Notes: generated from the letters alone by a model not told the origin. A stretch of 64,000 nt of DNA from CAIVAT01 sp964473485 (GCA_964473485.1 CAYYPH010000001.1:124001-188000), one strand, 5' to 3'. Positions 1 through 8,921 are shown, numbered from the stretch's first letter. Translations and numbers: made by a program.

Positions 1-1345
1 GGAAGTCGCCATTAGGATTGGCAGGGCCTCCATCGGTTCCGGGGATGTAGATTCCTGCATCGGTCTGTGTGAACTGGTATCCCACCCAGATGTCTTCACC
101 GGTGATCTTGACGGGAGCTGTCAGGGTGATGGTTTCCCATTGGCCGCCCATCGGGGTGAAGGTCTGCTGGTGGAGAACCGGGCCAGGCTCATAGGTGTTG
201 CCCATACCGTAAATCTTGAGGGTCATGAGGTTCGAAGCCGGGGGGGCATTGAGGTCGTTGACAAACACTTCAACCGAGGTCAGATCCAGACCGGCGTAGG
301 GCAGGGTCATGGCATTCGGGAAACGGGCGGCAACGGTAATGGTTACCGGAGGAGTGTTCCATCCAACTGCGGTATAGTTGTCGCCATCGTAATGCAACTG
401 GGCGCTGGCATCGGTGATCGGAGCGGGGGTGATACCGCTGCTCGGAGCGGCCGAAATGTTCGACAGGGTCCTTTTTACACTGTTGACGCTTGCATTAGGC
501 AGCACGGTAGCGCTTTTGTGTGCATCGAGATCGTATACAATATTTACATTATAGGTGAGATCTGCGGTACCGGTGTTGGAAACCATTGCATCACGGGTTC
601 CGGTAGTGCCGTCGACCAGCCATGCAAAGACTGAACTGGGAGTAACATTGATGACAGGGTTGTTGCCGCTTTCAATTTCTGCGATGTATACATCATCGAT
701 ATAATAACCGGCAACTTCTCCCGATCCGCTTGCTTCGCCGGCAAAGAAGTCAACGCCGCCAAGTTGAAGGGTTCCGCCGGGAGCCGATGCTTCATTGCTG
801 AAAGGCCAGGTGTGGATCAGGGTGCCATCGAGATAAAATTTTATTTCGTCGGCATCAAGATCAATTTCATGTTTGCACACGAACCAGGCATCTTTGGGAT
901 AGTTTCCGTTAATGGTATTTCCTCCCTCCAATAATTCAATCGCACCGCCTGTACGGAAATAGATCTCGAAAGCCCATTCAATACCGGGTGACTCAAAGTG
1001 CTGGAAATTGTAATAACCGCACTTGCCTGTTTCCACGTACATGTACCAGGTTACTTCATATTTTCCCGAGACTTTGTTGCCCAGCTTCAGGATGGCATCC
1101 GTTTGTCCGCCTGTTTTATCAACGGAACCGGAATTCGGTGCCGAGTGTGCAAAAGCAGTGGAAATCTGGATATCCTCACCACTGCCGGGGTTGTTCGACC
1201 AGGTTGTCCACCAGGTGGGATTTACAACCGCGAGGAAACTGTTGGCAGCATAGGAGTCAAGGTTGTCCTCGTAAAGGACTGTTTGGGAAAATCCCATTCC
1301 GGCCCACAGGAAAAGTGAGACGCAAAAAAGTACTAGTTTCTTCAT
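1..1345 (-). CDS. secreted protein with LamG-like region (5' part, runs off the left edge)
   Basis: This reading frame is open from an ATG at 1345 down to the left edge, giving at least 448 residues without a stop. The first 21 residues form a signal peptide (MKKLVLFCVSLFLWAGMGFSQ minus its last residue). Residues about 30-195 look like a concanavalin/LamG-type beta-sandwich, with phrases such as KFYLDGTLIHTW and a glycine-rich GGVDFFAGEASGSGEV stretch. After that come repeated beta-rich segments of the kind common in Bacteroidota adhesins and enzymes. The C-terminus is outside the window, so a T9SS sorting domain is expected but not seen. The gene is divergent from ffh and has its own -7 box. 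The specific function is not recognisable. The plus-strand open frames over the same bases are antisense shadows. Confidence 0.8.
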   Translation of the reverse strand, partial: MKKLVLFCVSLFLWAGMGFSQTVLYEDNLDSYAANSFLAVVNPTWWTTWSNNPGSGEDIQISTAFAHSAPNSGSVDKTGGQTDAILKLGNKVSGKYEVTWYMYVETGKCGYYNFQHFESPGIEWAFEIYFRTGGAIELLEGGNTINGNYPKDAWFVCKHEIDLDADEIKFYLDGTLIHTWPFSNEASAPGGTLQLGGVDFFAGEASGSGEVAGYYIDDVYIAEIESGNNPVINVTPSSVFAWLVDGTTGTRDAMVSNTGTADLTYNVNIVYDLDAHKSATVLPNASVNSVKRTLSNISAAPSSGITPAPITDASAQLHYDGDNYTAVGWNTPPVTITVAARFPNAMTLPYAGLDLTSVEVFVNDLNAPPASNLMTLKIYGMGNTYEPGPVLHQQTFTPMGGQWETITLTAPVKITGEDIWVGYQFTQTDAGIYIPGTDGGPANPNGDF

Positions 1346-1379
1346 CGTTTTTTGTTTTTGGTGAATAATGTTGTTTGCA

Positions 1380-1387
1380 CAAAAGTA
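1380..1387 (-). promoter_or_regulatory. Bacteroidota -7 promoter box for the leftmost secreted protein
   Basis: On the minus strand the sequence reads TACTTTTG, matching the TAnnTTTG -7 consensus, 35 bases ahead of the start at 1345. No clear -33 element was identified. Confidence 0.45.
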
Positions 1388-1408
1388 ATCATTTTTGATT
1401 AAATTCGG

Positions 1409-1416
1409 TACTTTTG
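1409..1416 (+). promoter_or_regulatory. -7 promoter box for ffh
   Basis: TACTTTTG matches the Bacteroidota -7 consensus TAnnTTTG and lies 20 bases before the ATG at 1437. It covers the first codons of a longer possible frame from 1395, which argues against that longer start. Confidence 0.5.
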
Positions 1417-1436
1417 CAAAAAAAAATGAAGAATCA

Positions 1437-2768
1437 ATGTTTGAAGGATTAAGCGATAAACTCGACCGTGCATTTAAAGTGCTGAAAGGCCATGGTCACA
1501 TAACCGAGATCAACGTTGCCGAAACCCTGAAGGATGTCAGAAAAGCCCTTCTTGACGCCGACGTCAGTTTCAGGATCGCCAAGCAGTTTACGGATGAGGT
1601 GAAGGTGAAGGCCCTGGGCCAGAACGTCCTGACCGCGGTATCACCAGGTCAGCTTATGGTCAAGATCGTCCATGATGAACTGACCATGCTGATGGGCGGC
1701 CAGAAATCGGACCTGACACTGAAGGGAGATTCCGCAGTTATCCTCATCGCCGGGTTGCAGGGATCGGGAAAGACCACTTTCTCTGCAAAACTGGCCAATT
1801 ACCTCAAGACTAAAAAAGGTAAACGGCCGTTGCTGGTGGCCTGCGACGTATACCGTCCTGCTGCTATAGAACAGCTCAGGGTGCTGGGTGAACAGATCGG
1901 TATAGAGGTTTATTCGGAAGAGGGGAATAACGAGCCGGTGAAGATCGCCAGACATGCCATCCTTCATGCCCGTGATAAGGGTTGTAACGTGATCATCGTC
2001 GATACTGCCGGTCGTCTGGCTATTGATGAAGAGATGATGGATGAGATCGCCAACATCAAGAGCGCGGTTTCGCCTCAGGAGACTCTTTTCGTGGTTGATT
2101 CGATGACCGGTCAGGATGCTGTCAACACGGCAAAAGCCTTTAATGATCGTCTTGATTACGAAGGGGTTGTTCTGACAAAACTGGATGGCGACACGCGGGG
2201 TGGCGCGGCCCTCAGCATCAAGTCGGTGGTCAATAAACCGATCAAATTCGTCGGTCTGGGTGAAAAAATGGATGCGATCGATGTCTTCTACCCCGAGCGT
2301 ATGGCCGACAGGATCCTGGGGATGGGTGATATCGTTTCGCTGGTTGAAAAAGCTCAGGAACAGTTTGACGAAGAAGAAGCGCAGAAACTCCAGAAAAAGA
2401 TCGCCAGGAACCAGTTTGATTTTAACGATTTCCTGGCCCAGATCAAGCAGATCAAGAAAATGGGCAACGTGAAGGACCTGCTTGGAATGATTCCGGGTAT
2501 GGGCAAAGCCATCCGTAACCTGGAGATCGATGACAACTCTTTCAAGGGGATCGAGGCGATCATCCACAGCATGACCCCCGAGGAAAGGCTGAACCCGGCT
2601 GTTCTGAACGGCAGCCGCAGAAAGCGGATTGCTACGGGGTCGGGCACCAGCATCCAGGAGGTAAACCAACTGATCAAGCAGTTCGACGACACCCGCAGGA
2701 TGATGAAAATGGTGACCACCAGCAAAGGAAAGAACATGGCCAACATGATGCGGAACATGAAGCGGTGA
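1437..2768 (+). CDS. ffh: signal recognition particle protein Ffh
   Basis: Ffh is the GTPase and signal-peptide-binding subunit of the signal recognition particle; with 4.5S RNA it delivers nascent membrane proteins to FtsY and the translocon. The 443-residue product has the usual order: N domain (about 1-85), G domain with P-loop GLQGSGKTT, DVYRPAA, DTAGR and TKLDGDTRGG, and a methionine-rich M domain from about 310 ending in MMKMV and MMRNMKR. I chose the ATG at 1437 (protein begins MFEGLSDKL) because family members start this way and because the longer frame from 1395 begins inside the predicted promoter. It appears to be transcribed alone; folD follows after 67 bases. Confidence 0.97.
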   Translation: MFEGLSDKLDRAFKVLKGHGHITEINVAETLKDVRKALLDADVSFRIAKQFTDEVKVKALGQNVLTAVSPGQLMVKIVHDELTMLMGGQKSDLTLKGDSAVILIAGLQGSGKTTFSAKLANYLKTKKGKRPLLVACDVYRPAAIEQLRVLGEQIGIEVYSEEGNNEPVKIARHAILHARDKGCNVIIVDTAGRLAIDEEMMDEIANIKSAVSPQETLFVVDSMTGQDAVNTAKAFNDRLDYEGVVLTKLDGDTRGGAALSIKSVVNKPIKFVGLGEKMDAIDVFYPERMADRILGMGDIVSLVEKAQEQFDEEEAQKLQKKIARNQFDFNDFLAQIKQIKKMGNVKDLLGMIPGMGKAIRNLEIDDNSFKGIEAIIHSMTPEERLNPAVLNGSRRKRIATGSGTSIQEVNQLIKQFDDTRRMMKMVTTSKGKNMANMMRNMKR

Positions 2769-2835
2769 TGCCTTTTTTTCATCAGGCTTTTTTACTTTTC
2801 GGGTTTACCAATTTTTATACATTATTCACCAGGAT

Positions 2836-3717
2836 ATGAAATTACTCGACGGCAAACTCATTGCCGGTGAAATCAAGGCTGAAATTGCCGGAGTTGTGAA
2901 AAATGATTTTCTCGACAAAGGGATCAGGCCGCCACACCTTGCTGCCGTGCTGGTTGGCGACGATGGCGCCAGCATGACCTATGTGGCCGGAAAAGAAAAA
3001 TCGTGCGGCGAAGTGGGTTTCACCTCGTCGGTTTACCGGTACCCGCAGAACATCAGCCAGGCACAACTGTTTGAGGTCATCGATTTCCTTAACGCCGATG
3101 TGGAGGTGGATGGTTTTATCGTCCAGCTGCCGCTGCCCCGTCACTTCGATGAACAGGCAGTGATCGAACGGATAGACCCGTCAAAGGATGTCGATGGTTT
3201 CCATCCCGCCAACATCGGCAAGATGGTACTCGGGCTACCTTGTTTTCTGCCGGCCACTCCGAAAGGAATCATGACCCTGCTTGACCGTTACGATATTGAA
3301 ACCGCTGGAAAAAACTGCGTGGTGTTAGGACGGAGCCATATCGTCGGCACGCCGGTCAGCATTCTGCTTTCGCGCAAGGCCCCCCGCGGAAACGCAACAG
3401 TTACGCTGTGCCACAGTCACACCGGAGATATCAGTTCTATTGCCTCCCGGGCCGACATCCTCATCGCCGCCATCGGGAAGATGGGATTTGTCACCGAAGA
3501 GATGGTCAAACCCGGGGCCGTGGTGATCGATGTCGGTATCCACCGCATCGCCTCCGACACAACCAAATCGGGGTTCAGACTTGCCGGAGATGTCGACTTT
3601 GACCGTGTGGCGGGGAAGTGCTCCTACATTACCCCGGTACCGGGTGGAGTCGGCCTGATGACCGTGGTTTCGCTTCTCCAGAACACACTGGAGGCGGCAA
3701 AGAAAAACCTTCTGTGA
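2836..3717 (+). CDS. folD: bifunctional methylenetetrahydrofolate dehydrogenase/cyclohydrolase FolD
   Basis: FolD interconverts 5,10-methylene-, 5,10-methenyl- and 10-formyl-tetrahydrofolate in the cytoplasm, supplying one-carbon units for purines and formyl-Met. The 293-residue product is full length. Visible family motifs are the catalytic-lysine segment YVAGKEKSCGEVGF, VDGFIVQLPLP, DVDGFHPANIG, the NADP-binding GRSHIVGTP and the C-terminal TPVPGGVGLMT. Its stop codon overlaps the proposed GTG start of queE (GTGA at 3714-3717), so folD, queE and the following OmpA-like gene look translationally coupled. No clear -7 box was found in the 67-base gap after ffh. Confidence 0.96.
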   Translation: MKLLDGKLIAGEIKAEIAGVVKNDFLDKGIRPPHLAAVLVGDDGASMTYVAGKEKSCGEVGFTSSVYRYPQNISQAQLFEVIDFLNADVEVDGFIVQLPLPRHFDEQAVIERIDPSKDVDGFHPANIGKMVLGLPCFLPATPKGIMTLLDRYDIETAGKNCVVLGRSHIVGTPVSILLSRKAPRGNATVTLCHSHTGDISSIASRADILIAAIGKMGFVTEEMVKPGAVVIDVGIHRIASDTTKSGFRLAGDVDFDRVAGKCSYITPVPGGVGLMTVVSLLQNTLEAAKKNLL

Positions 3718-4355
3718 CGGGTCCTGAAAACATCGATGGTCATCTTCTTGCCAGGGGGAAAGTATTGCCTGTCATGGAGGAGTTTTATACCCTCCAGGGC
3801 GAAGGTTTTCATACGGGCAAGGCCGCTTATTTTATCCGGATAGGGGGATGTGATGTGGGATGCCGCTGGTGCGACGTGAAGGAATCCTGGAATGCCTCGC
3901 TTTTCCCGCCGGTGGCCGTTGAGGAGGTGGTTCAGCGTGCCGCCCGGTATCCTGCCGCGGCGGTTGTGATCACCGGCGGTGAGCCTTTGTTGTACAACCT
4001 TGATCTGCTTTGTGATCTGTTGCACGCGGCAGGGATCACCATCTTCGTGGAAACTTCGGGTTCTCAGCCTCCGGCCGGAAATTTTGACTGGATTTGTGTT
4101 TCGCCGAAAAAGGATATGCCACCGCTGCCTTCCATGTTATCGATGGCCAGCGAACTGAAGATGATCGTACACGATGAAACCGATTTTAGCTGGGCCGAAG
4201 AAAACGCGGCGAAAGTGCAGGCCGGTTGCATACTTTATCTTCAGCCGGAATGGAGCCGTCACCGGATCATGATGCCGGTGATCGTGGATTATATCAAGGC
4301 GCACCCGGAATGGAAAATTTCGTTACAGAGTCACAAATACATGCATATCCCATGA
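3714..4355 (+). CDS. queE: 7-carboxy-7-deazaguanine synthase QueE
   Basis: QueE is a radical-SAM enzyme that converts 6-carboxytetrahydropterin into 7-carboxy-7-deazaguanine in queuosine/preQ1 synthesis. The family opening EEFYTLQGEGFHTGKAAYF is followed by the CxxxCxxC cluster-binding motif in GGCDVGCRWCDVK and by the ITGGEPLL motif. A GTG at 3714 overlaps the folD stop and gives 213 residues beginning VTGPENIDGHLLARGKVLPV, which matches the usual short N-terminal extension before the EEFYT motif. The ATG at 3774 is an alternative but would remove that extension. The frame continues further upstream inside folD, which I do not count. The stop overlaps the next start (ATGA at 4352-4355). Confidence 0.9.
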   Translation: MTGPENIDGHLLARGKVLPVMEEFYTLQGEGFHTGKAAYFIRIGGCDVGCRWCDVKESWNASLFPPVAVEEVVQRAARYPAAAVVITGGEPLLYNLDLLCDLLHAAGITIFVETSGSQPPAGNFDWICVSPKKDMPPLPSMLSMASELKMIVHDETDFSWAEENAAKVQAGCILYLQPEWSRHRIMMPVIVDYIKAHPEWKISLQSHKYMHIP

Positions 4356-6298
4356 TCTCTTTCAGGATCTTTGCAGGCCTCATCCTGCTACTGGCCATCG
4401 CAACGCCGCAGTTCGCCCAGCAGCCGGGACCTTCAACCACCAGCAAGAAGGCAGAGAAGCTCTTCTTTTCGGCCATTGAGGCTTACCAGGCGCGGAACTA
4501 CGAAAAAGCCCTCGAGGATCTGGAAAAGGCGGTGACTGCCGATCCCAGGTTCATCGATGCATTTATTCTGCAGGGAGATATCTACTCCGACCTGCGAGAA
4601 ACCGGAAAGGCCATACAATCCTACGAAAATGCTATCCGCACGAACCATCCGTTCAATCCGTCCCTCTACCTGATCCTGGCTAACCTGCAGCTCAGCCAGG
4701 GGTTCTACAGGGAGGCAAAGCTGAATTTTGAACGGGCTGCGGAATCACCCAACCTTACCCCGGCACGCAGGCAGCAAGCGGAGCAGGGGATCAGCGCGTG
4801 TTTCTTTGCCATCAGGATGATGGCCGACCCCGTGCCCTTTTCGCCTGTCAACCTGGGCGACAGCATCAACAGCCTTTTCGATGAATATATCAATGCCATC
4901 AGCTCCGACGGCGAATGGCTTTACTTTACGCGGAAGAATCCGAAAAATGCGCAGACGGTCGATCAGAGCCGCGCCTTTGAGGAAGATTTCTACCATTCGC
5001 ACAAGGCCGACTCCGGCTGGCGCCTGGCCCGGAACTTGGGGCCGCCGATCAACTCGCATGGCAACGAAGGCGCCCTCTCCATTTCGCCCGACGGCAAGTA
5101 CCTCTTCTTTGCCGCCTGCAACCGCGACGACGGCTACGGTAGCTGCGACATCTACTGGTCGCGCAGGGAGGGAACCCGCTGGAGCACGCCTGCAAACCTC
5201 GGGGGAACCGTCAATTCAAACCAGTGGGATTCGCAGCCCTCTTTTTCCTCCGACGGAAAGACGCTCTATTTTGCCAGCAAAAGAGGGGGAGGGATGGGGA
5301 GTTCGGATATCTGGAAAACCATGCTGGGAGCCGACGGATCGTGGAGCACACCAGTCAATCTGGGTGACAGTATCAACACCAAAGCCGAAGAGATGGCCCC
5401 GTTCATTCACCCCGACGATCAAACCCTCTATTTCTCCTCGAAAGGACACCAGGGTATGGGCGGGCTCGATCTTTTCTTTGCCCGGAAAGGTGCCGGCGGA
5501 AACTGGAGTTCCCCCACGAATCTTGGCTTTCCCATCAACACCCACGCCGACGAGATCACACTGGTTGTCGACGCAAGGGGCGAGATCGCCTTTATCTCCA
5601 GTGACGTTTTTGGCGGTAAGGGGAGGCAGGATGTTTACATGTTCCCCTTGTACAAAGAGGCAAGGCCGGTATTGACAACCTATTTCAAAGGGATCGTGTT
5701 TGACGAAAAAACCAGCCGGCGGCTGGAAGCCCGGTTTGAGCTCACCGACCTGGAATCGTCGAAGGTCGTGGCCGAATCAAGTTCCGACCCTGTGACAGGC
5801 GACTTTCTGCTGGTGCTTCCGACCGACAGGGAATATGGACTCAATGTCTCAAAAGAAGGCTACCTGTTTTATTCCGAGCACTTTTCACTCACGGGAACCA
5901 ACACCAGCGCCCGGCCATTCATCAAGGATATACCGCTGAAACCCATCCGTATCGGCGAAACGGTGGTGCTGAAGAACATTTTCTTCGATACTGATAAATA
6001 TGACCTGAAGACTGAATCGCGCATGGAGCTTGATAAACTGACTGATCTTTTGAAGAAGAACCCGAAGATGCAGATCGAGATCAGCGGTCACACCGACAAC
6101 GTGGGAACAGCAGAGCACAACCAGGCACTTTCGGCCAACCGCGCCCTTGCAGTTTACAATTACCTTGCAGGCCAGGGAATTCCTGCCGGCCGTTTATCAT
6201 ACAAAGGTTATGGATTCAGTCAACCGGTCGATACCAATGAAACAGAGGAAGGCAGGGCCAGCAACAGGCGAACTGAATTTAAAGTAGTTGGGAATTAA
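4352..6298 (+). CDS. PorE-like protein: TPR, PD40 beta-propeller, regulatory-like domain and OmpA peptidoglycan-binding domain
   Basis: The 648-residue product starts with a signal peptide (MISFRIFAGLILLLAIATPQFAQ). TPR helices occupy about 34-135. A PD40/WD40-like propeller covers about 155-420, with repeated phrases such as SISPDGKYLFFAA, PSFSSDGKTLYFAS and PFIHPDDQTLYFSSKG. A carboxypeptidase-regulatory-like segment follows at about 440-530, and an OmpA-type domain from about 540 has FFDTDKYDL, ISGHTDNVG and SANRALAVYNYL. This architecture matches PorE of the type IX secretion system, but Bacteroidota encode many such proteins and no lipobox cysteine is present, so a T9SS role is inference. 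A periplasmic, peptidoglycan-attached location is likely. The ATG at 4352 overlaps the queE stop. Confidence 0.88.
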   Translation: MISFRIFAGLILLLAIATPQFAQQPGPSTTSKKAEKLFFSAIEAYQARNYEKALEDLEKAVTADPRFIDAFILQGDIYSDLRETGKAIQSYENAIRTNHPFNPSLYLILANLQLSQGFYREAKLNFERAAESPNLTPARRQQAEQGISACFFAIRMMADPVPFSPVNLGDSINSLFDEYINAISSDGEWLYFTRKNPKNAQTVDQSRAFEEDFYHSHKADSGWRLARNLGPPINSHGNEGALSISPDGKYLFFAACNRDDGYGSCDIYWSRREGTRWSTPANLGGTVNSNQWDSQPSFSSDGKTLYFASKRGGGMGSSDIWKTMLGADGSWSTPVNLGDSINTKAEEMAPFIHPDDQTLYFSSKGHQGMGGLDLFFARKGAGGNWSSPTNLGFPINTHADEITLVVDARGEIAFISSDVFGGKGRQDVYMFPLYKEARPVLTTYFKGIVFDEKTSRRLEARFELTDLESSKVVAESSSDPVTGDFLLVLPTDREYGLNVSKEGYLFYSEHFSLTGTNTSARPFIKDIPLKPIRIGETVVLKNIFFDTDKYDLKTESRMELDKLTDLLKKNPKMQIEISGHTDNVGTAEHNQALSANRALAVYNYLAGQGIPAGRLSYKGYGFSQPVDTNETEEGRASNRRTEFKVVGN

Positions 6299-6309
6299 AT
6301 AATAATTCT

Positions 6310-6317
6310 TACCTTTG
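6310..6317 (+). promoter_or_regulatory. -7 promoter box for thrS operon
   Basis: TACCTTTG fits TAnnTTTG, 24 bases before the thrS ATG. A TTG at 6288-6290 lies 19 bases upstream, the spacing expected for the -33 element. Confidence 0.55.
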
Positions 6318-6341
6318 CACCCCTAAAAATAGCTCGTATTC

Positions 6342-8279
6342 ATGATCCATATAACATTACCCGATAACTCTGTTCGTCAATACCCCGAAGATGCTACAGG
6401 ACTTGACATTGCAAAAAGCATCAGCGAAGGACTTGCACGCAATGTGCTCTCCGTGCAGGTGGATAACGAGGTATGGGATGCCACCCGTCCGATCGGCCGT
6501 GATGCGAAAGTCAAGCTGCTAACCTGGAATGATCCGGAAGGAAAAGCCACCATGTGGCACTCTTCCGCCCACCTGATGGCCGAGGCCATCGAACTGCTTT
6601 TCCCTGGTGTGAAGTTTGGCATCGGGCCAGATATCGAGAATGGTTTTTATTACGATATCGACTTTGGCAATCACGCTATCTCCTCAGATGATTTCCCGAA
6701 GATCGAGAAGAAAATGCTGGAACTGGCCCGCGAAAAACAATCCTTCGTCCGCAAGGAGGTATCTAAGGATGAGGCGCTCGGTTATTTCTCCAGAAAGGGG
6801 GATGAATACAAGGTGGAACTGCTCCAGGACCTGGCGGAAGGTTCCATCACCTTTTACGAATCGGGACATTTCACAGATCTTTGCCGTGGTCCGCATCTGC
6901 CCGATACCAGCCCGATAAAATCAGTAAAGCTGCTCAACATAGCCGGTGCTTACTGGCGGGGCGATGAGAAACGCAAACAGCTTACGCGCATATACGGCAT
7001 CACCTTCCCGAAACAGAAGGAGCTTGACGATTTCCTGGTGATGCTGGAGGAGGCGAAAAAGCGCGATCACCGCAAATTGGGAAAAGAACTCGAGCTTTTT
7101 GCCTTTTCGCAGAAGGTAGGTCTTGGTTTGCCGCTCTGGTTGCCCCGCGGGGCCCAGCTTCGTGAACGCCTCGAGATGTTTCTGAAGAAGGTTCAGAAAA
7201 AAGCAGGTTATCAGCAGGTCATGTGCCCTCATATCGGAAATGTTGAACTTTACAAAACCTCAGGGCATTATCAGAAATACGGGGAGAGTTCTTTCAGGCC
7301 TATCTCTACACCGATCGAAGGGGAGGAGTTCTTCCTGAAACCGATGAACTGCCCGCACCACTGCGAGATCTATAAAACAAGCCCCAAATCCTACCGCGAC
7401 CTTCCCATCCGGCTTGCCGAATTCGGTACCGTATACCGTTACGAGCAAAGCGGCGAACTTCACGGATTGACCAGGGTGCGCGGATTTACGCAGGATGATG
7501 CGCATATTTTCTGCACTCCCGAACAGGTGAAGGATGAATTCAAGGGGGTCATGGACATCGTTATGCTGATATTCAAGGCATTGGATTTTAAGGATTTCAT
7601 CGTGCAGATTTCCCTTCGCGACCCGAACAACAAGGAAAAATATATCGGCTCCGACGAGAACTGGGAAAAAGCAGAGCAGGCCATTATCGAAGTGGCTCAG
7701 GAGCGTGAACTCAACACGGTTCTTGTTCCAGGTGAGGCCGCATTCTACGGTCCCAAGATGGACTTCATGGTGAAAGATGCCCTGGGAAGAAAGTGGCAGC
7801 TTGGAACGATCCAGGTTGATTACAACCTCCCGGAAAGGTTCGACCTGGAGTACATCGGTGCCGATAACCAGAAACATCGCCCGGTAATGATCCACCGCGC
7901 CCCGTTCGGATCGATGGAACGGTTCGTGGCCGTGCTGCTTGAACATACCGCCGGGAATTTTCCGCTATGGCTCACTCCCGACCAGGCTATTGTGCTGCCA
8001 ATCAGTGAGAAATATATCGATTATGCAAAAAAAGTTTTGAATATCCTGAATAATTCCGAAATTCGCACGCTCATCGACGACCGGAACGAAAAGGCTGGCA
8101 AGAAGATACGCGATGCGGAGCTACGGAAGATACCATTTATGCTGGTGGTTGGCGAACGCGAGGAAATGGAAGGCACCGTTTCGGTGCGCAGGCATGGGCA
8201 GGGGGACCTGGGACCGCAAAAAATCGAGGATTTCATTGCCCTCGTTGATGAATCTGTAAAGAAGGAATTGGAATGGTAA
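6342..8279 (+). CDS. thrS: threonyl-tRNA synthetase
   Basis: ThrS charges tRNA-Thr and clears mischarged Ser-tRNA-Thr. The 645-residue product is full length: TGS domain (about 1-62), editing domain with HSSAHLMAEAIE and the later CRGPHLP motif, a class II catalytic core with MNCPHHCEIYK and the motif 2 region EFGTVYRYEQSGELHGLTRVRG, motif 3 near GSMERFVAVLLEH, and a C-terminal anticodon-binding domain from about 540. It heads the conserved thrS-infC-rpmI-rplT cluster; infC coding begins about 87 bases after the stop. A strong -7 box precedes it. Confidence 0.98.
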   Translation: MIHITLPDNSVRQYPEDATGLDIAKSISEGLARNVLSVQVDNEVWDATRPIGRDAKVKLLTWNDPEGKATMWHSSAHLMAEAIELLFPGVKFGIGPDIENGFYYDIDFGNHAISSDDFPKIEKKMLELAREKQSFVRKEVSKDEALGYFSRKGDEYKVELLQDLAEGSITFYESGHFTDLCRGPHLPDTSPIKSVKLLNIAGAYWRGDEKRKQLTRIYGITFPKQKELDDFLVMLEEAKKRDHRKLGKELELFAFSQKVGLGLPLWLPRGAQLRERLEMFLKKVQKKAGYQQVMCPHIGNVELYKTSGHYQKYGESSFRPISTPIEGEEFFLKPMNCPHHCEIYKTSPKSYRDLPIRLAEFGTVYRYEQSGELHGLTRVRGFTQDDAHIFCTPEQVKDEFKGVMDIVMLIFKALDFKDFIVQISLRDPNNKEKYIGSDENWEKAEQAIIEVAQERELNTVLVPGEAAFYGPKMDFMVKDALGRKWQLGTIQVDYNLPERFDLEYIGADNQKHRPVMIHRAPFGSMERFVAVLLEHTAGNFPLWLTPDQAIVLPISEKYIDYAKKVLNILNNSEIRTLIDDRNEKAGKKIRDAELRKIPFMLVVGEREEMEGTVSVRRHGQGDLGPQKIEDFIALVDESVKKELEW

Positions 8280-8353
8280 CACACACTGTAGAGACGGGTT
8301 TGAAACTCATCTCTGCAGGAACATGATAAAAAACCCGATTATTCACTAAAGAT

Positions 8354-8358
8354 AGGAG
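8354..8358 (+). promoter_or_regulatory. Shine-Dalgarno site deciding a non-AUG infC start
   Basis: AGGAG, extended to AGGAGAT, ends 8 bases before an in-frame ATA at 8367. Shine-Dalgarno sites are rare in this lineage because the anti-SD tail of the ribosome is sequestered, so its presence here is notable. The site supports initiation at ATA rather than at the internal GTG 8457. Confidence 0.5.
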
Positions 8359-8366
8359 ATTTAACA

Positions 8367-8921
8367 ATAGTAACACAATTTAATGGCCCGAGACGGTTTC
8401 CGAAACCGGGTAAGAAAGAAGAACCTTACAACATCAACCAGTGGATTAAAGCTCCCGTGGTCCGCGTGGTTGGCGAAAACATCCAGCCGGGTATTTATAA
8501 CATCAGAGAGGCGCTGAACATCGCTGAAATGAATGGCCTCGACCTGGTAGAGATTTCTCCGACGGCCAATCCGCCGGTTTGTAAAGTGATCGACTACAAA
8601 AAGTTCCTTTACGAGCTGAAGCGTAAGCAGAAGGAGATGAAGGCGAAAACGGCCAAAATTGTTGTGAAGGAAATCAGGCTCGGACCGAATACCGACGACC
8701 ATGATTTCAACTTTAAACTGAATCACGCCATCAAATTCCTGAAAGACGGGGCAAAGGTAAAGGTAGATGTCTTTTTCAAGGGACGTTCCATTATTTATAA
8801 GGAGCAGGGAGAGCTCATCCTTCTGAAGTTTGCGCAGGCACTGGTCGAGGTGGGAAAAATTGAACAAATGCCCAGACTGGAAGGGAAGCGGATGATCATG
8901 ATCATTACCCCAAAAAAATAA
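8367..8921 (+). CDS. infC: translation initiation factor IF-3, probable AUA start
   Basis: IF-3 binds the 30S subunit, prevents subunit joining and checks start-codon pairing. The C-terminal domain is complete (VVKEIRLGPNTDDHDFNFKL, FFKGRSIIYKEQGE, MPRLEGKRMIM). The N domain motif EEPYNINQWIKAPVVRVVG reaches upstream of any ordinary start. Between the in-frame stop at 8301-8303 and GTG 8457 there is no in-frame ATG, GTG or TTG. ATA at 8367, with AGGAG 8 bases upstream, gives 184 residues, a normal family length. The ATG at 8383 is in another frame. infC is known to use rare starts in E. coli (AUU) for self-regulation. A single-base sequencing error joining ATG 8383 to this frame is the main alternative. 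Confidence 0.93.
   Translation: MVTQFNGPRRFPKPGKKEEPYNINQWIKAPVVRVVGENIQPGIYNIREALNIAEMNGLDLVEISPTANPPVCKVIDYKKFLYELKRKQKEMKAKTAKIVVKEIRLGPNTDDHDFNFKLNHAIKFLKDGAKVKVDVFFKGRSIIYKEQGELILLKFAQALVEVGKIEQMPRLEGKRMIMIITPKK

Noticed and set aside
140..1368. Several plus-strand open frames over the first 1.3 kb
   Set aside because: They are antisense to a continuous minus-strand frame with a signal peptide, domain-like content and its own promoter; their translations look like shadow sequence.
1395..1436. Upstream extension of ffh beginning MIKFGTFAKK
   Set aside because: It starts within the predicted promoter (TACTTTTG at 1409-1416), and Ffh proteins begin at the MFEGL-type residue.
1641..2669. 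342-codon minus-strand frame inside ffh
   Set aside because: It is fully antisense to an unambiguous ffh gene and its product resembles no protein family.
8457..8459. GTG 8457 as the infC start
   Set aside because: It removes the first part of the conserved IF-3 N domain (NINQWIKAP) that is encoded in the same frame directly upstream.
8383..8517. Small frame from ATG 8383 as a separate leader peptide
   Set aside because: It encodes about 44 residues out of frame with infC and without family resemblance; more likely fortuitous or the mark of a one-base error.
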